Positions 47,615 to 60,051 are shown, counted from the stretch's first letter. The stretch is 64,000 bases of DNA from Lineus longissimus (GCF_910592395.1 NC_088319.1:14694001-14758000); one strand, 5' to 3'. Notes: generated by a model not told the origin, from the sequence alone. Made by a program: numbers and translations.

Positions 47615-47660
47615 GCATTTCTATTTTCCTGGACCACCAGTTATTTAAAAACAGTGTGAT
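47615..47660. repeat. Copy B of the short dispersed repeat seen at 17430
   Basis: It begins GCATTTCTATTTTCCTGG, continues with ACCACCAG, and ends ACAGTGT. It matches the intronic copy in the MEGF6-like gene 30 kb away, in the same orientation, so both are likely fragments of one interspersed repeat family. Confidence 0.65.
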
Positions 47661-48855
47661 CCTTCAATGCTACTACATCACATGGCCCTGGTACTTCGTC
47701 TTCCCTATAGTTTCCCAGTCAGAGTGGCACATGTTTAGTTGTGACGGAGCATACACGGTACCAGGCATAACACACATATCTGACACATGTATCAAACAGA
47801 ACTAGAGATCAATAGAAAATCACATATTCTGTAGAATCAGAACGACTAACAGACCATAAGCCTGTTGGCAGTGAGAGGGCCTTGAGGTAGAGAGGGTAAC
47901 TGGCCACCCCTTAAAGGCCTATGCCGTTCGTTAAATATTTGAAATTTGTAATATTTGAAAATTTCCAAATTAAGTTCTAAAGTCTAAAATATACCAGTAC
48001 AAAGAATCATTAAAACAAAATATATCCCTAGTAGCAGGGAAATATAGCAATTTGGAGTGTTTAAATAAGTGACATTATATTCTCTATAAAAAAAGATAAT
48101 CACAGTCATCAAAAGGCATTTTACCAAATACTATGTAACAAAGAACATTAAGTGCAGTTATAATATTCCATCACAAAGACAGTAACATACCTTCAGAAAT
48201 CCCAAGACTAAAGACCAAGATAAATCACCCTGTCACCATAAAATAATGATAGAGCAACATGCTCACATTTGAAAAGGGTCCAAATCATTCACCATACTAA
48301 CTTTAACAGTTTAAGGCTTAAATGTGTCACATTACAAAGCTGACCTAATTAATTTTACATGAATATGGAGATTGAAAGTGTTTGAATTGTATCTTCTCAA
48401 TAACTACATATAGTCACAAAAACTAAGTAATTAACCAGTTGCAATTAAATACCTCATCACCTCGATCACAATTTACCCACAGAAATCCCAATACCAAACA
48501 CCCACATAAATCTCCCTATCCTCACCAATATCTATCTCCCCACATAGAACTGTGTAGAGTTATCCTACACAACTTGACCTCCATGTGCACAGCCACACAA
48601 TATGGATAACAGAATAGAAACCAGGCCAACACATGGATAGTTCAATACAGGGGACCAACACAAAAACAATAGGCTACATTACTAGGGGATTGGACAAACC
48701 AAGTTATATTTCTAACACAAAATGCAACACAAATTCCTTACTCCTAACCTATCCAGGATAAAGAAGGATCTCCATTGGACAGACATCCTGAACTTCACAA
48801 ATGACTTGTTTCTAATGCAAAAAATACATATTAACAAACATTAGAAAATGCAGAA

Positions 48856-49054
48856 CTAATTCACAAGATTCTTACAAAAGTTGTCCACTTTGCTTTCCTC
48901 CGGGTTTAAGTATGTTTCGAATGCAACATTAAATGTAACGATCGTTAGACGCTGTGGAGTTTCTCGAACATCTCTTGCCAATGGAGAAATAACATGCAAC
49001 ATGTCTGCCGGAGCAGTCAATCCTCGGCTGAGCCAGTAATCATTCTCCCTCCCC
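48856..49054 (-). CDS. Orphan ORF, possible last exon of an unidentified minus-strand gene
   Basis: After the acceptor-like TTATTCTGTGAGCAG, a 65-codon frame runs to a TAG. Its product is soluble-looking and not low-complexity (for example NDYWLSRGLTAPADMLHV and FNVAFETYLNPEESKVDN), so it reads more like protein than the neighbouring random frames. I do not recognise the family. No upstream exon could be joined with confidence, and it could still be chance or a transposon fragment. Confidence 0.3.
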
Positions 49055-51012
49055 CTGCTCACAGAATAAAATTTAAGAGACATCAAATGAAAAACACATT
49101 GTTCTGACTTACATTGGTTCAGTTGTTGAAGAAAATAAACTTTCATTACATATAGCCCTTAAGTAGAAATTTGTCCAGCCAAGGGGGTGTGTTTGATTCA
49201 GGTATTGGCAAATGCAATGGTGCCTGTACATAGTCGTGCATTCAATGGTATAGAAGGCTGTGTATTATCAACTCTGCTATCTTGAATAATATAATGTACC
49301 TACACTGTGTAGGATACTTCCTTTACCCAATAGTCAAAGAGAAATAAGGCCTAGAAATTTGAGAAACCAGAGCTGAAGTCATATCATTACCAATATGAAG
49401 CATGTCATTTTGGAGAAAATCCAATAATTGGAATTTGGGTTTGATATCTGGGGAAGTTGTGTTCTCAAATATAGGGTCACATTATTTCATGACAATCTTT
49501 TTAAAGTGCTAAGTGATTATGCGTATGTCCTGATTATGGAATTGTGTTCACAGTAATATGCGATTGGGGTACAATGGTATCACTGTATGCTTAAACGTGT
49601 TATGGCCGTCTATTCCCGCTGTATACCTGGGGATCTGATGGGATGCCTTGCAGTTGGTCCATTTTTAACAACTAATTTTAGCACTATGGTTTAGATGGTA
49701 TAGGGTTGTAGTGTTATTGGAATGAAGTAATAATGAACACGGATATGTGTTGACCCCAGTAGATTGAAGATGGATTAAGACAGGGTTGCAGTAAGGTCAC
49801 TTTAGTGATGAAACAGATATCAGGTACAATATACATAGTGTTTTGTGATGTTCAAGTGTGGACTGCATGATCATTCTTTCAATTAGGCCAGACTTCCTTG
49901 TGATGTAAACAACCATCATACATATAGATATCATGGTTTCATCTTTTAGTTCGATTTAGGACCTTCGTTTGGAATTGCCTACAGATTTTTTAAACATTCT
50001 GCTAGGTTATTTTTTAAATAGTGCTTAAAAGCACTATTTTAATAACATGAATCTATATATAATGATTTAAATTCAAATTGCACTGATAGTTGTATCAAAT
50101 TTGTTGGCCAACCTATTGTACCTGAGTTGTATTTTATCACCAAAAGTGTCCTTAATTCAACATTCTATCTCGAGCAGAAGCAACAATATTCTTGGAGAAG
50201 AAATGAGTTTTCATTATTTTTGTGTGCATTAATGTTATGTCCTGTATGTCTCTGTGATATTCATCAATGCCCTTGGGATAGAAATGTATTCACATTACAT
50301 TCGGTGTTCACTAATTCGATGTTCTATCAAATAAGGGCCAACACTGTTCTTGGAGCAGAACTTCCGGAGGACGAATTTTTGTGCCAGCCTCATTTTGTGA
50401 TGACATAAAACTACATGTTTGTTTGACACAAAAATCAGTTTGTGACAGCACCTGAATTGGCATCTAGATGTTTGGGGAGAAATTCTTGGCTCTGAGAATC
50501 CAATGTCTTGACAATTGGATGAAGGCTGTAAAATTATCAACAATTTCTTAAGAGAATCCCTTAAAAGTCATTCTGTTAACCTAGAGATATATGTATATAA
50601 AGAATAAAATCCCCCAAAATAGTTGGAATGTTCATGGTATCTATACTTTTCTTATCGTTTTACACAATCATCAACAGATAAAAGATTGGACACACAATTG
50701 TACAGTCAATTCAATATCGGGCAATTGAAACATGTATTCATAGGCCTATTGATATGCCCTATTTTAAGCTGATCAATAAACTGTAAATGCAGGATATTTT
50801 TTAATTTGAGAGGACATGGATGTTGTGGTTGGCTTAAGATGCAGGCAGTTTCATTTATCATTTATTATTATCTTGAAAGATTTATTCAAGACTTGACTCA
50901 CATGGTCTTACAATATCATTATAAGACCATATTTATAGCTTAAATGATCAGAGTTACATCAGCTAGATAAGTTTTCTCACGTTCTGTCACATATCTTCTG
51001 CATTTCATTAAT

Positions 51013-51240
51013 TTAAGGGTTGACAATAGGCACTGGTCACCATTTTAGCTAGAACTTGAAATCTCAAAGCAATGAGAACTCTCTAATTATGTAGTGAATG
51101 CTCATTTCAAGGGCGGGAGTCTGTTCTTTGTTTTCCAGGGAATAGCTCCCAAAGTTGTAAATGGGCATTCACTTCATTTTGACATGTTTGAAGGAGATCT
51201 TATTGCTTGAGGATTTCAAGTAGCAATGGTGATACCTTAA
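51013..51240. mobile_element. TTAA-bounded MITE, element 1 of a chain
   Basis: Begins TTAAGGGTTGACAATAGG and ends GGTGATACCTTAA. TTAA at both ends suggests piggyBac-type target duplication. The interior is roughly palindromic around GTGAATG(C) with TTTCAAGGGCGGGAGTCTG. A relative with the same interior is at 52150-52393. Confidence 0.65.
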
Positions 51241-51570
51241 AGTGATACTATGATGTGATTTACAACTTTGCGGAAATACGTCCGTTTTTAATTTTTGATC
51301 ACAAATGTAAAGCTCAAATTTTCCATTTTTGATTAGATTTATTATAAATCGCTGAATGTAAACCACCGCGACCGCGAAAATGCTCATGTTGTGACGTCAT
51401 CAACGAAAACGGCATCGAAGCGAGCCGTCCGGGCGGTATTAAACCATCAATTTCTAGAAAATGTGCATTTCGATTCGAAAACCTTACCGATTTATGAGAA
51501 AGTGACGTAGTCATTTGTCAAAAACAGCTAAAACATTATATGGTGAAATTTGACACGAGTTACCCTTTAA
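51237..51570. mobile_element. TTAA-bounded MITE, element 2 of a chain
   Basis: Begins TTAAAGTGATACTATGATG. The reverse complement of its right end begins TTAAAGGGTAACTCGTGTC, so the termini are related inverted repeats. The centre is CpG-rich (GTGACGTCATCAACG, GCGAGCCGTCCGGGCGG), unlike its AT-rich surroundings. It shares a TTAA with the elements on both sides. Confidence 0.55.
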
Positions 51571-51731
51571 GGTACAGTTCTATAGTCACTCCATTTTGCC
51601 ATAAGAAACACTAGAACTCTGTTTCCTTGGGTCTTCATGCGCTCCGAAGATACCTTGTCTGATTTTTCATGTTTTGATAGAGTTCTTGTGTTACTAAGAT
51701 TGGCAAAACCGAGTCACTATAGTTTCACCTA
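51567..51731. mobile_element. MITE, element 3 of a chain
   Basis: Terminal inverted repeats of about 34 bp: TTAAGGTACAGTTCTATAG then TCACTCCATTTTGCCA on the left, and inverted TGGCAAAACCGAGTCACTATAG then TTTCACCTAA on the right. AGAACTCT near 51611 pairs with AGAGTTCT at 51680. No coding capacity. Confidence 0.65.
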
Positions 51732-52149
51732 AGAGAAGTTGCAGTTACAAGATAAATGTAGAACTTTATTGAACCTGGGCGACATCCCATCCCGGCATCC
51801 CATATTGCTTTTTGGCGAGATCTGATGCTCATATCAAAGAGGAGGATAAACCAGCACTACCTAGACAGAATTGCATACAGGCAATAATGACACACTGGAC
51901 AACATTTACATTATGATTAAACATGCTTACATAACTCAACATTTTATACTGCATTAGCATTGGCAATGTGCATAATTAATTAATTTCCACGCCAGTCACA
52001 ACCCATAGATTTCGCAACCTCTTTTGCCACTTGCATGTAAAGGCACATATTTGGGGAGGGTAAACCCATAATATAATGGAACATGTGGAATAGCGTTATT
52101 GTCTCCATCAACATGTATATCAATGATGTAGCAAGCAATATTAGGATGT

Positions 52150-52393
52150 TTAAGGGTTGACCATTGGTCCTGCTATTTTGGCAAGGACTTGAAATCCTAT
52201 TAGTAATTAGAACTCTTTCAAAACAAGTGAACACTGGTGAATGCCAACTTCAAGGATGGGAGTCTGTTCTTTGTTTTCCCGAAAACAGACCCCCACCCTT
52301 GAAATCGGCACTTACTTCATTTGAGTTTTAATTGCTTCAGGATTTCATGTTTCGGGCCAAAATGCTGTTGCCTTATAGTCAACCATTCCTTAA
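52150..52393. mobile_element. TTAA-bounded MITE related to element 1
   Basis: Flanked by TTAA at 52150 and 52390. It begins GGGTTGACCATTGG and ends TAGTCAACCATTCC. It shares GGGAGTCTGTTCTTTGTTTT with the 51013 element, and internally GATGGGAGTCTGTT faces the complementary AACAGACCCCCACC, giving a long imperfect hairpin. Confidence 0.65.
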
Positions 52394-55044
52394 AGAAGAT
52401 AGATGCCAGTATGATGATTACACCTGAAGATGCATAGTGAGCTATGTTGCAGATATAGACTGTGACACAACGTCCCTGTCATCATGATTTCATGAGTAAT
52501 CCAGCTACATCAAGAAATCACCACATCGCTAACTGGATCAGGATAACCAGAGAATGATGATATGTTTGTCATCTACACTCATCTGCCCAATACCAAACCC
52601 TGGAAATTACATATGGTTTACAGGGGTAGGCATTAGTTCACATACATTCACTGTTGGTCCAACTATATCTACAGTATTTCCTAGTTACATGCACAATGTA
52701 CTAGTTTGTTAAAAAATAACATGTTATGAGCATAATGTACACAGGGAACTCGATGTGACACACTTCTTCCTTCTGCTTCATTTTCATACAAATTACACTG
52801 TACGCTATAATCAAACGCTGGATGATATCTTGTCAAGGATTCACTTCTGAAACAGCGGTATACGATAGTAGAAGGCTATATCACCTGCTACCCCTGACTA
52901 CAGAGCATCAAGACACTAATACATCAAAGTCTAGACTTCTCTGTCATGGATTCTACATTTCTCTTATATACACTGGCCACATCATATAGACAATAACCAG
53001 TGTATCAAATCCTTGTATGTCAAGATGATGAAAGGGCATATCATCTTTCTACGCAATCCAGAATCCAGAATTCTATATTTGTCAGCAAACACCTTGGGGT
53101 AAATGGCGAAATGGTAACCCAGCTAGGGGTACACTAAATGGAACAAAACGAAACCTATCACCAATATTTAGTCATTCTCCATAGAAACATGGGTAGCACC
53201 ATCTGCTACATTACTGTTGGATCAACAGAGCAGGCGATACTTCGAGAGACAAACACATCGAAGTCATGACTTCAACGTGACTTCTGCTCTTCTCCATATG
53301 ATGCAACATCCTGACACTACACTCAGTATTTCCTTGTGCTAAGGTTAACATTGCCAACACTTGATACAGCAGGTGTTACAAATAGAAAGTCAAGTTGGCC
53401 TTTGCCACAATAATGAAGATATCTTTGAAAAGACAACAGAGAGATCAATTATTCATGATTTAATGGATGATGTGTACACGAAGCTTTGTATTGGCAATAT
53501 GGGAACATTCTGCCGGGGACACTGTTGCATCAAACTGTGGTATGCTTTAAAGGGGGTTATAGGCTGGAGCTAGGGGGTCAGATTGGTCCTTCTCAGGTGA
53601 ATTACCTTTTCCTGATCAAGAAGAGTTGGCTTGGCATAGCCTCTTTACCTATAAGTGTTGCTTTGCTAAGTTGCCAGATGGTGGCGTGCTTGGCCTTTGC
53701 GACCAGATCCAAATTCTGTTGCTCAACCACAACAGAACAATTTAATGGCATTCAAAACCTCACAAATGTCACTCAATTGCCAGACCAACCTCACAGATGC
53801 CTCTGCAGCAATGATTTCAATATTTATTAGCAACCCACAATGCACAACACGCCCTCAACACCAAGGTGTGTCAATGTATCTGTCATACCCAATGCAATCT
53901 CAATTAGCAACAAAAATCTATAATTATACTTTTGTGGTCATAATGTTTTATCCAGATTAGGATGTTGAATTCATGCTAGGTCCTGGCCAAGTTGATTCTG
54001 TTGGTTAGCCTACTTGCTGTTTTCATTCCCAATAATGCAACCCATGCTGATCAGGGAATTCGTCCCCAAGGTTCCTCAAAACACACAAAACACTAAAACA
54101 TTCTTCTACTTCAGAAAGATGGAGATCTCAATGTCATTGTAATGATATATTATGCACACAGCACATCTGATATAAGATTATATTGATCATGGTAAAACCA
54201 TTTGTAGCCACAACAGCCAAACCCATAGGGATGCACTGTTAGCACTAAAATGCACTGCTGCTTCCAAGATATTGATATCATGACATTAATTTGGCACATG
54301 ATGAATGATGCACCCCTAGCCAGATTTTACAATCATACAAAAATTACAGCTTTTCTGATGCAAATCATATAGATCATGATCAATCAATAGCTACAATAAT
54401 CAAAAACATATTGCGCCAGTTTCAACCCTTCTCTTCTCTTCTCCCCTCAGCACCGAGCTTTCTACTTACACTGTCAAAGAACACATCGAGAACACCTCAG
54501 AACATACAAGATAATCAAGCCCAATGACAACTTTATACTTGAAGCTCTATAATGGACACTCTGTCCATCCTTGACGCACAACAAATCACTGTAATGTTTC
54601 AGGGGTGCTACACTGCTTGTATTTACTGCTGGATCAGGGAGTTATACACAATGCCGTAGGTTGTTAACATGCATGCAGATATGAAATTAATGGAACTGCA
54701 AAGTATCATTGGAAACATGAAAGACGATTACCAGAGAAGCACCACAATGTGTAGGCCCTACTCAATCTGACACCCATAGCAGCACTCTCCCTGCAAGCAT
54801 CAATATCATGAATTAGGTATTCCTACTTAATCTCGACAAAAAGCCTTACAATAATAGTAATTGTACATCATCCTGGTAGACTATGCGTGGATGCCAGCCC
54901 CTACATGTCCTTGACACTGACAATGGTAACAGATAAGTTGCCAGAGAAACAGTATAATTTCCTATTTGACTACAATTTGACCATCTGTAGCAGGGGAGTG
55001 TCGCCTGTCATGTATTCAACCATCAGTTTGTGTAGACGAAATGG

Positions 55045-55290
55045 AAGATGGAGATAGCTTGGTGGTTATAGCACTGTTGGTTGCTATGTGAGACTGAGAG
55101 ATTGGTGCAGGTTTGACTCCCCTCTCATATCTTTAACACATGAGAAAGCAGTATCAGGCTAACTGATGTTCTGGTGATCATCACATCTAAGTCAGACCCC
55201 CTGTGGAAAGGTCACCCCAGATACCGACCTTCATACTTCGACTCCCATCGCACATTGAATCTCAGGAACTGGGAGGTGAGAGGCAATTTA
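55045..55290 (+). mobile_element. tRNA-derived SINE-like sequence
   Basis: TAGCTTGGTGG (55055-55065) matches an RNA polymerase III A box, and GGTTTGACTCC (55110-55120) differs by one base from the B-box consensus GGTTCGANTCC. The spacing is about 45 bp. GGTTATAGCACTG after the A box is typical of tRNA-like SINE heads. No cloverleaf with a proper acceptor stem was seen, so it is not called a tRNA gene. The 3' extent is a guess. Confidence 0.55.
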
Positions 55291-56857
55291 CCCTTCATCA
55301 GACAAAAGCAGTATATTGAAAACTATGACAGTCTGTCTACATGATGAGATTGAGATTAGACTCAGCTCCATCTCAGACAATCATTTCATAGGTATAGCAT
55401 CATAACCAACATATCTCGCTTGTTTGACAAATCGAATTGGGAGTTCATCGATGAAATCAACAGGGGCACTTGGCAGATGCTTTGATCTCCACCGAAAAGC
55501 GGGCGGCACGCTCCTGGCACCACTCCCTAAATTCACCACTGCATCTAGGAAATTCAACTTGGCAAACACCCATCTGTACAAGGACACCTCATTCTCATCT
55601 TTATTAGCTTTTATCCCTTTAGATTGTCACAGGCATTATAAATATCTCTATTACATTCCTAGCAGCACGAGGTGTCCTGGCGTGTATGCATTAGAATGCT
55701 GGAAATCAATAGGATCCGACTAATCACAAGAGCCAAGTGAATATGCTATGGATTGTTTCTCTAGTAACTGGTTATTACATGTCTGTGGAATCACACTGAG
55801 CAGGGCTTCTCAGCCCTTGCACTTTAAATAAGAATATAGAAAGAGCAACATGCAATTTACTGTAAAGTGTGTGAAGGAAACATGTTATGGGCACTCTACA
55901 GTTGCTCGTTTCAACCAAGGTGACAATCAGCCCTTCAGGCTAGCTTATATACATTAGGTCTCTGCAGAAGATAAAGTAATACTTACAATATGCTGTATGT
56001 TGTCAAGGGAAGATGAAGCTGAATATGTTTTGAATTCGATCTGAAAAAGTTTAATAAGAATTGCTTAGAATTTTCATAAAGTTTTCACTGTTGTTGATAA
56101 TCAAGTTTTGCAGAGTAATCCTATTTTGGATACCTCTCTATACATTATTCAAGAGTTAGATTTTTAAAGTCTTCTATTGCCCCATGGAATGCTTTGTTCG
56201 ACTTGACACAAACATATAACATGGAAATATGATTTCTTTTACCATGCACTCAGAAACAGATATACATGTATCTGTATGAGAATATTTATGCGAGCAATGG
56301 ACAAATAGGAAAGAATTCCAAATCTACCACCAATGCCATCTTGAAAATATCAGCAGAACTATACTAGAGGTCGAGAATGGATATCGGGCTAATCAACGAT
56401 GAAATGTACACCATACATTACTGAATGATACCTAGTGATCAGAACACAATGATAGCTATGTTCTCTTGGTGATGTTGGATGAATAGACTAGATAATAGGA
56501 AATGCAGGAGATTAACAAGATTGTAGAGCTAAAGATGCTAAAATAAGTGAAGGGGACAGATTTTTTAGGAAAGGATATTGGAGGTATACTGTTGCTGGGG
56601 ATAACTACAATAGAACGGGCAGTCTTCTTTAGCTAAGAAATATGCTAGCTCAACATTCGTGTAGCCTACCTATGTTAGCATAGCGAAAACTTGATCACAT
56701 ACATATTCTATATACAGTATATATGATCAGAATTGATGAATATAAAGTCTTTGTTCATTGATATGATCTAATGAATAAATACCAGTAGTTTTGAAAAAAG
56801 AATCGTAACAACTTACTCATGAAGGTATTGTGGAAGTAAAGTCCTCTTCCAGGGAGT

Positions 56858-56946
56858 CACATTACATTTTCAGGACATCTCGAAAAACTTGATGGATGGA
56901 GCCACATCACTTTTCCAGGACATCTCACAAACTCGATTGATGGAGC
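56858..56946. repeat. 45-bp tandem duplication
   Basis: CACATTAC...CAGGACATCTCGAAAAACT...GATGGAGC is followed at once by CACATCAC...CAGGACATCTCACAAACT...GATGGAGC. The two units differ at about eight positions. Confidence 0.75.
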
Positions 56947-57056
56947 GCACGTGGCATTTATATGCCTCAATAGCCTCCCCCCACCCCAGGTCAACATGAT
57001 ATATCATTGGCTCTTCTACTCAATACACCAACAAACCCACCAAGTCACAGGGATTT

Positions 57057-57155
57057 GAGGCAAAAAGTGCTCATTAGAAGAAATACAACAATTCAAGAAA
57101 TGATAGTAGGCCTAGCTCTAGTATTTAATTTCTTGTAATTAGCACTTTTTGCCTC
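57057..57155. repeat. 99-bp hairpin with about 28-bp arms
   Basis: GAGGCAAAAAGTGCT at the left is perfectly inverted as AGCACTTTTTGCCTC at the right, and the pairing continues with two or three mismatches through AGAAAT / ATTTCT. The loop is about 43 nt. It may be a small MITE or a precursor-like hairpin. Confidence 0.7.
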
Positions 57156-57216
57156 TGTTCCCTAATGATCTACATTCACCAGCTAGATTCTCATCATAGC
57201 CAACTATATATAAGTA

Positions 57217-57392
57217 CAGTGGAACCTCCCTTAGCAGACACCTCTCTAATAAGGACAACCTCTCCATTAAGGACACCAGTTTTGGTCCCAAATTGGTTGT
57301 TTCCATTCAATTTGACCTCTTTAATCAGGACACCTCTCTATTAAGGACAGCACTTGTCAGTCCCGAGTGTCCTGAATAGAGAGGTTCCACTG
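57217..57392. mobile_element. TA-flanked MITE, copy 3 (176 bp)
   Basis: CAGTGGAACCTCCC on the left and inverted GAGAGGTTCCACTG on the right, with TA on both sides. It is very similar to copy 1 through the interior (TTTTGGTCCCAAATT, CAGCACTTGTCAGTCCCGAG), so copies 1 and 3 are the youngest of the four. Confidence 0.82.
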
Positions 57393-59013
57393 TACATCAA
57401 ACAATTTCAGCCAGCTGCAGAAGGCCATTGATAATGATAGACTTGAGGCCCAACTTATTCACTTATTATCACTGCACTAAGCGCATACGCATATATATTG
57501 TCTGGTAATGCCGGCTATAGTGACACAACATCTCACACACATTCAATAAAATATTGCAGTTTGGACCAAAACTTAACAAAATTATACAATCAACATTCGT
57601 GGAAGACCAATAACCATCAAATTTGAAGGAATTTTAGGAAAATTGCAACGCAAATTGTTGATTTTGAGGTAATCTTACCGCAGATATCACGCAGACGATT
57701 GCACGTGTTCGAGATAACGCGTGTAAAGAAAGATGGGGGCCGTATCATATTTCCACCCAGACCAAGTAACAAGGGGAGGGGTCATTGCCATGAGTGAGAA
57801 AGTAGAATGCTATAAATCTTATAATATATGAATTGATAGGCCTATACTTGAAGTGAAAATAATTTGCGCTTCACTTATTGATTACATTGATGCTATTGGA
57901 GTTGCATTAATTGGTGTATATTCTTGGGGAAGACAACTGGCCAAAGGTTGCGCTGTCCCCCATGGACAGGCCCCTCTGTTATATATCCTCAACTTCCAGT
58001 GTTTGGTCAAAAGACACTGTCAGACCATGGGAGGACAGCAACGATAGCGAGATTGAAGACAGTCACAACATACCATCCCATGATCCTGGAAGTCTGTCAT
58101 TAATTGTCCCGATGCAGGCCTAACGTTCAATATTGTAAAGACTGTCACAACAGACCATTCGGAGCAAGCCTATCAAAGTATCACCGTAACAAACACAGAG
58201 ACCACACCAGCAATTCACAGCAGATCACCAGAGAGACCACACCAGAGACAGACACAGCAGACAATCAAAGGGACGGCTGTAACATACATACAACCACACC
58301 CGAGACACCGTCTCTGCAGACAATAGCTCTAGCAGCCAAAGAGACACTACCACATTCACAAAGACAACATCAGATGACAGTGTCACCGCTCACAATCACT
58401 CCAGTTAAGGGGAGATTATAGGTGGAGTTTATATTGGAGTTTTTCCATCCTCCTCGATGAACTCTGAAATTGACTTAACAGCCCTAAGTCGTAGTATACA
58501 CCTTTCCAGAAATGGGGCGCCGAGTGTCCGAAATAGTGATGTCATAAGGGGAAACTAGGCCTTATGGTGGAGGGACAAAGGAGATAGTCATGTTTGACCA
58601 ACACACTTGAATGCCTTTAATGACGGACAGGGGGAAAAAGTTAGTTCCAATGCAAGCCACCAATTTCGGGAAGCATGTATAAGGGATTTCCAACTCCCGG
58701 TCACTGCCCGATGCGTTGTTTTTTATGTCTCTGTGTCATCGTCAGTTGTTGAGACGTCAGTCAAATTATGACATTACGTCAACCAAATTATTCAGTCATT
58801 TCAATGTCCAGCGATTTTTCGCAATAGAAGCCAAAAAACAATAAAGACTTTTGACTTGTATAACTAACTTAATATTTCACATAATTTTCACATTTAACAC
58901 TATGACTGATGACAACAACTATGATTGGCAAAAATATCTGCGTCATCCAGTTTTGTCAAATCAATTATCTGTGTATTGAATCTCATGATCTTGTATCTTG
59001 TAATCTAGATAAT

Positions 59014-60051
59014 TCAGCCAGATATTCCATAATTCTCCGTAAATTCTTCGAATCTCTTGAGTTCCTCTTTGGTGACAGTTGTGCCATAGCTCGTAAATGA
59101 TCTTTTAAAATCATCAGCATTTATACCTCTTGGCTGAACCTGAAGATATAAAATAAGCTGGCAGATTGAATACAGTCAGACTATAGGCCAATAGTTCTTT
59201 TGTCGGCAAAGATGCTTACCTGGGTTAGTATATTTTGTCTCGCCAGCAATATGAAGTCTTTCACAGTGCCTGCATGCCTCAACTTACTGAAGAAAGCACT
59301 GGGAAGTTTAGGATACCAATGGCTTCTCAATGCCCTTATCTGTACACAGACGGTTTTTTGATGATGGACAGATTCTAAAACTGTCAAAACCCCACACCAT
59401 TTGCTATTATTCCGTAGCAAACATTTAGACTGTGATGCATCTCAATGTTCATGGATGGTCTGATCATTAATAACAAAACACCAACTACTACGTGTCCTAC
59501 ACAACATCAACTAACCTTAAGAGGAGGAAGATCTACCATGCTGGCCTCAATCCTTCCTACTTCACCCTTGTTACACGGCACATACTTTTCATCTGTAAAA
59601 GGCCGAGAAATCTGTGACATATTGCAGACAAAGCCAAAGAACTTTTGACAGATCTTTCAATTTTACGTGTAATTTGATGATGGGAACTATTACTGTTGAG
59701 TGAAAGGTGACTGCAGGAGTACCCGACGCCTCTGTATTAATGCCCTTAATAATGCCATTGGTCCTTTAATGTACTAAGTAAGCTATAATTGACGCCATAG
59801 TAACAGCAGTGAAAACCATTCATTGGCAATATATATTAAATGATTGCTTGCCACACATCTCACCAATTTCTTTCCAGTATCTAGCTTTCTGCAAATCTCT
59901 TATTGGTTCAAAGAGGGCACCATTGGTCGCAGCAGCGATATCACTCCCACTGAAGCCCTTGGTCATATCGGCCAGGAGTCTCCACTCTTCACTGGTAAGG
60001 TGAAGATTGTTTTCCTTGGTATGGATCTTCATGATTTTAATTCTTGCAACA
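59014..60051 (-). CDS. VPS4-like exons 7-9: AAA lid and C-terminal helix
   Basis: 59864-60051 encodes the lid with [20 protein letters not shown], matching the VPS4 GYSGADI block. 59516-59592 encodes the linker with [10 protein letters not shown]. 59014-59139 encodes the last 41 residues and TGA. The intron between the last two exons contains a minus-strand open frame (59181-59420) that has no splice support. Confidence 0.9.

Larger units (their letters stand above)
41299..48855. other. Upstream or intronic stretch of the PRDM2-like gene with repeat elements
   Basis: 7.5 kb without a convincing coding exon. It may include non-coding 5' exons of the minus-strand gene. It holds a diverged local repeat (44150-44545), an inverted-repeat element with internal motifs (44558-44964), a 55-bp-arm hairpin (45624-45749), an AGCTCTCC repeat patch (46336-46505) and the dispersed-repeat copy at 47615. 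The rest is unremarkable. Confidence 0.55.
49055..59013. other. Intergenic region rich in small inverted-repeat elements
   Basis: 10 kb between the orphan ORF and the VPS4-like gene without a recognisable gene. It holds the TTAA-bounded chain (51013-51731), a related element at 52150-52393, a SINE-like sequence (55045-55290), a 45-bp duplication (56858-56946), a hairpin (57057-57155) and MITE copy 3 (57217-57392). Around 58150-58360 is a GAGACCACACCAG-rich patch with an open frame that I do not believe is a gene. Confidence 0.55.

Noticed and set aside
50902-50930. 9-bp inverted repeat ATGGTCTTA / TAAGACCAT
   Set aside because: Too short to separate from chance in 64 kb, and there is no GC-rich stem or U-run to suggest an RNA.
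58104-58421. Open frame containing YCKDCHNRPF...KYHRNKH, with C2H2-like spacing
   Set aside because: It has no ATG start in the early part, Phe and Leu are off their normal zinc-finger positions, and the rest is Thr/Gln/His-rich sequence from a GAGACCACACCAG repeat patch. A single finger-like match is probably chance.
59181-59420. 79-codon minus-strand open frame inside the VPS4-like gene
   Set aside because: It lies in the intron between the last two exons. The flanking exons join perfectly without it, and it does not resemble any part of a AAA protein.
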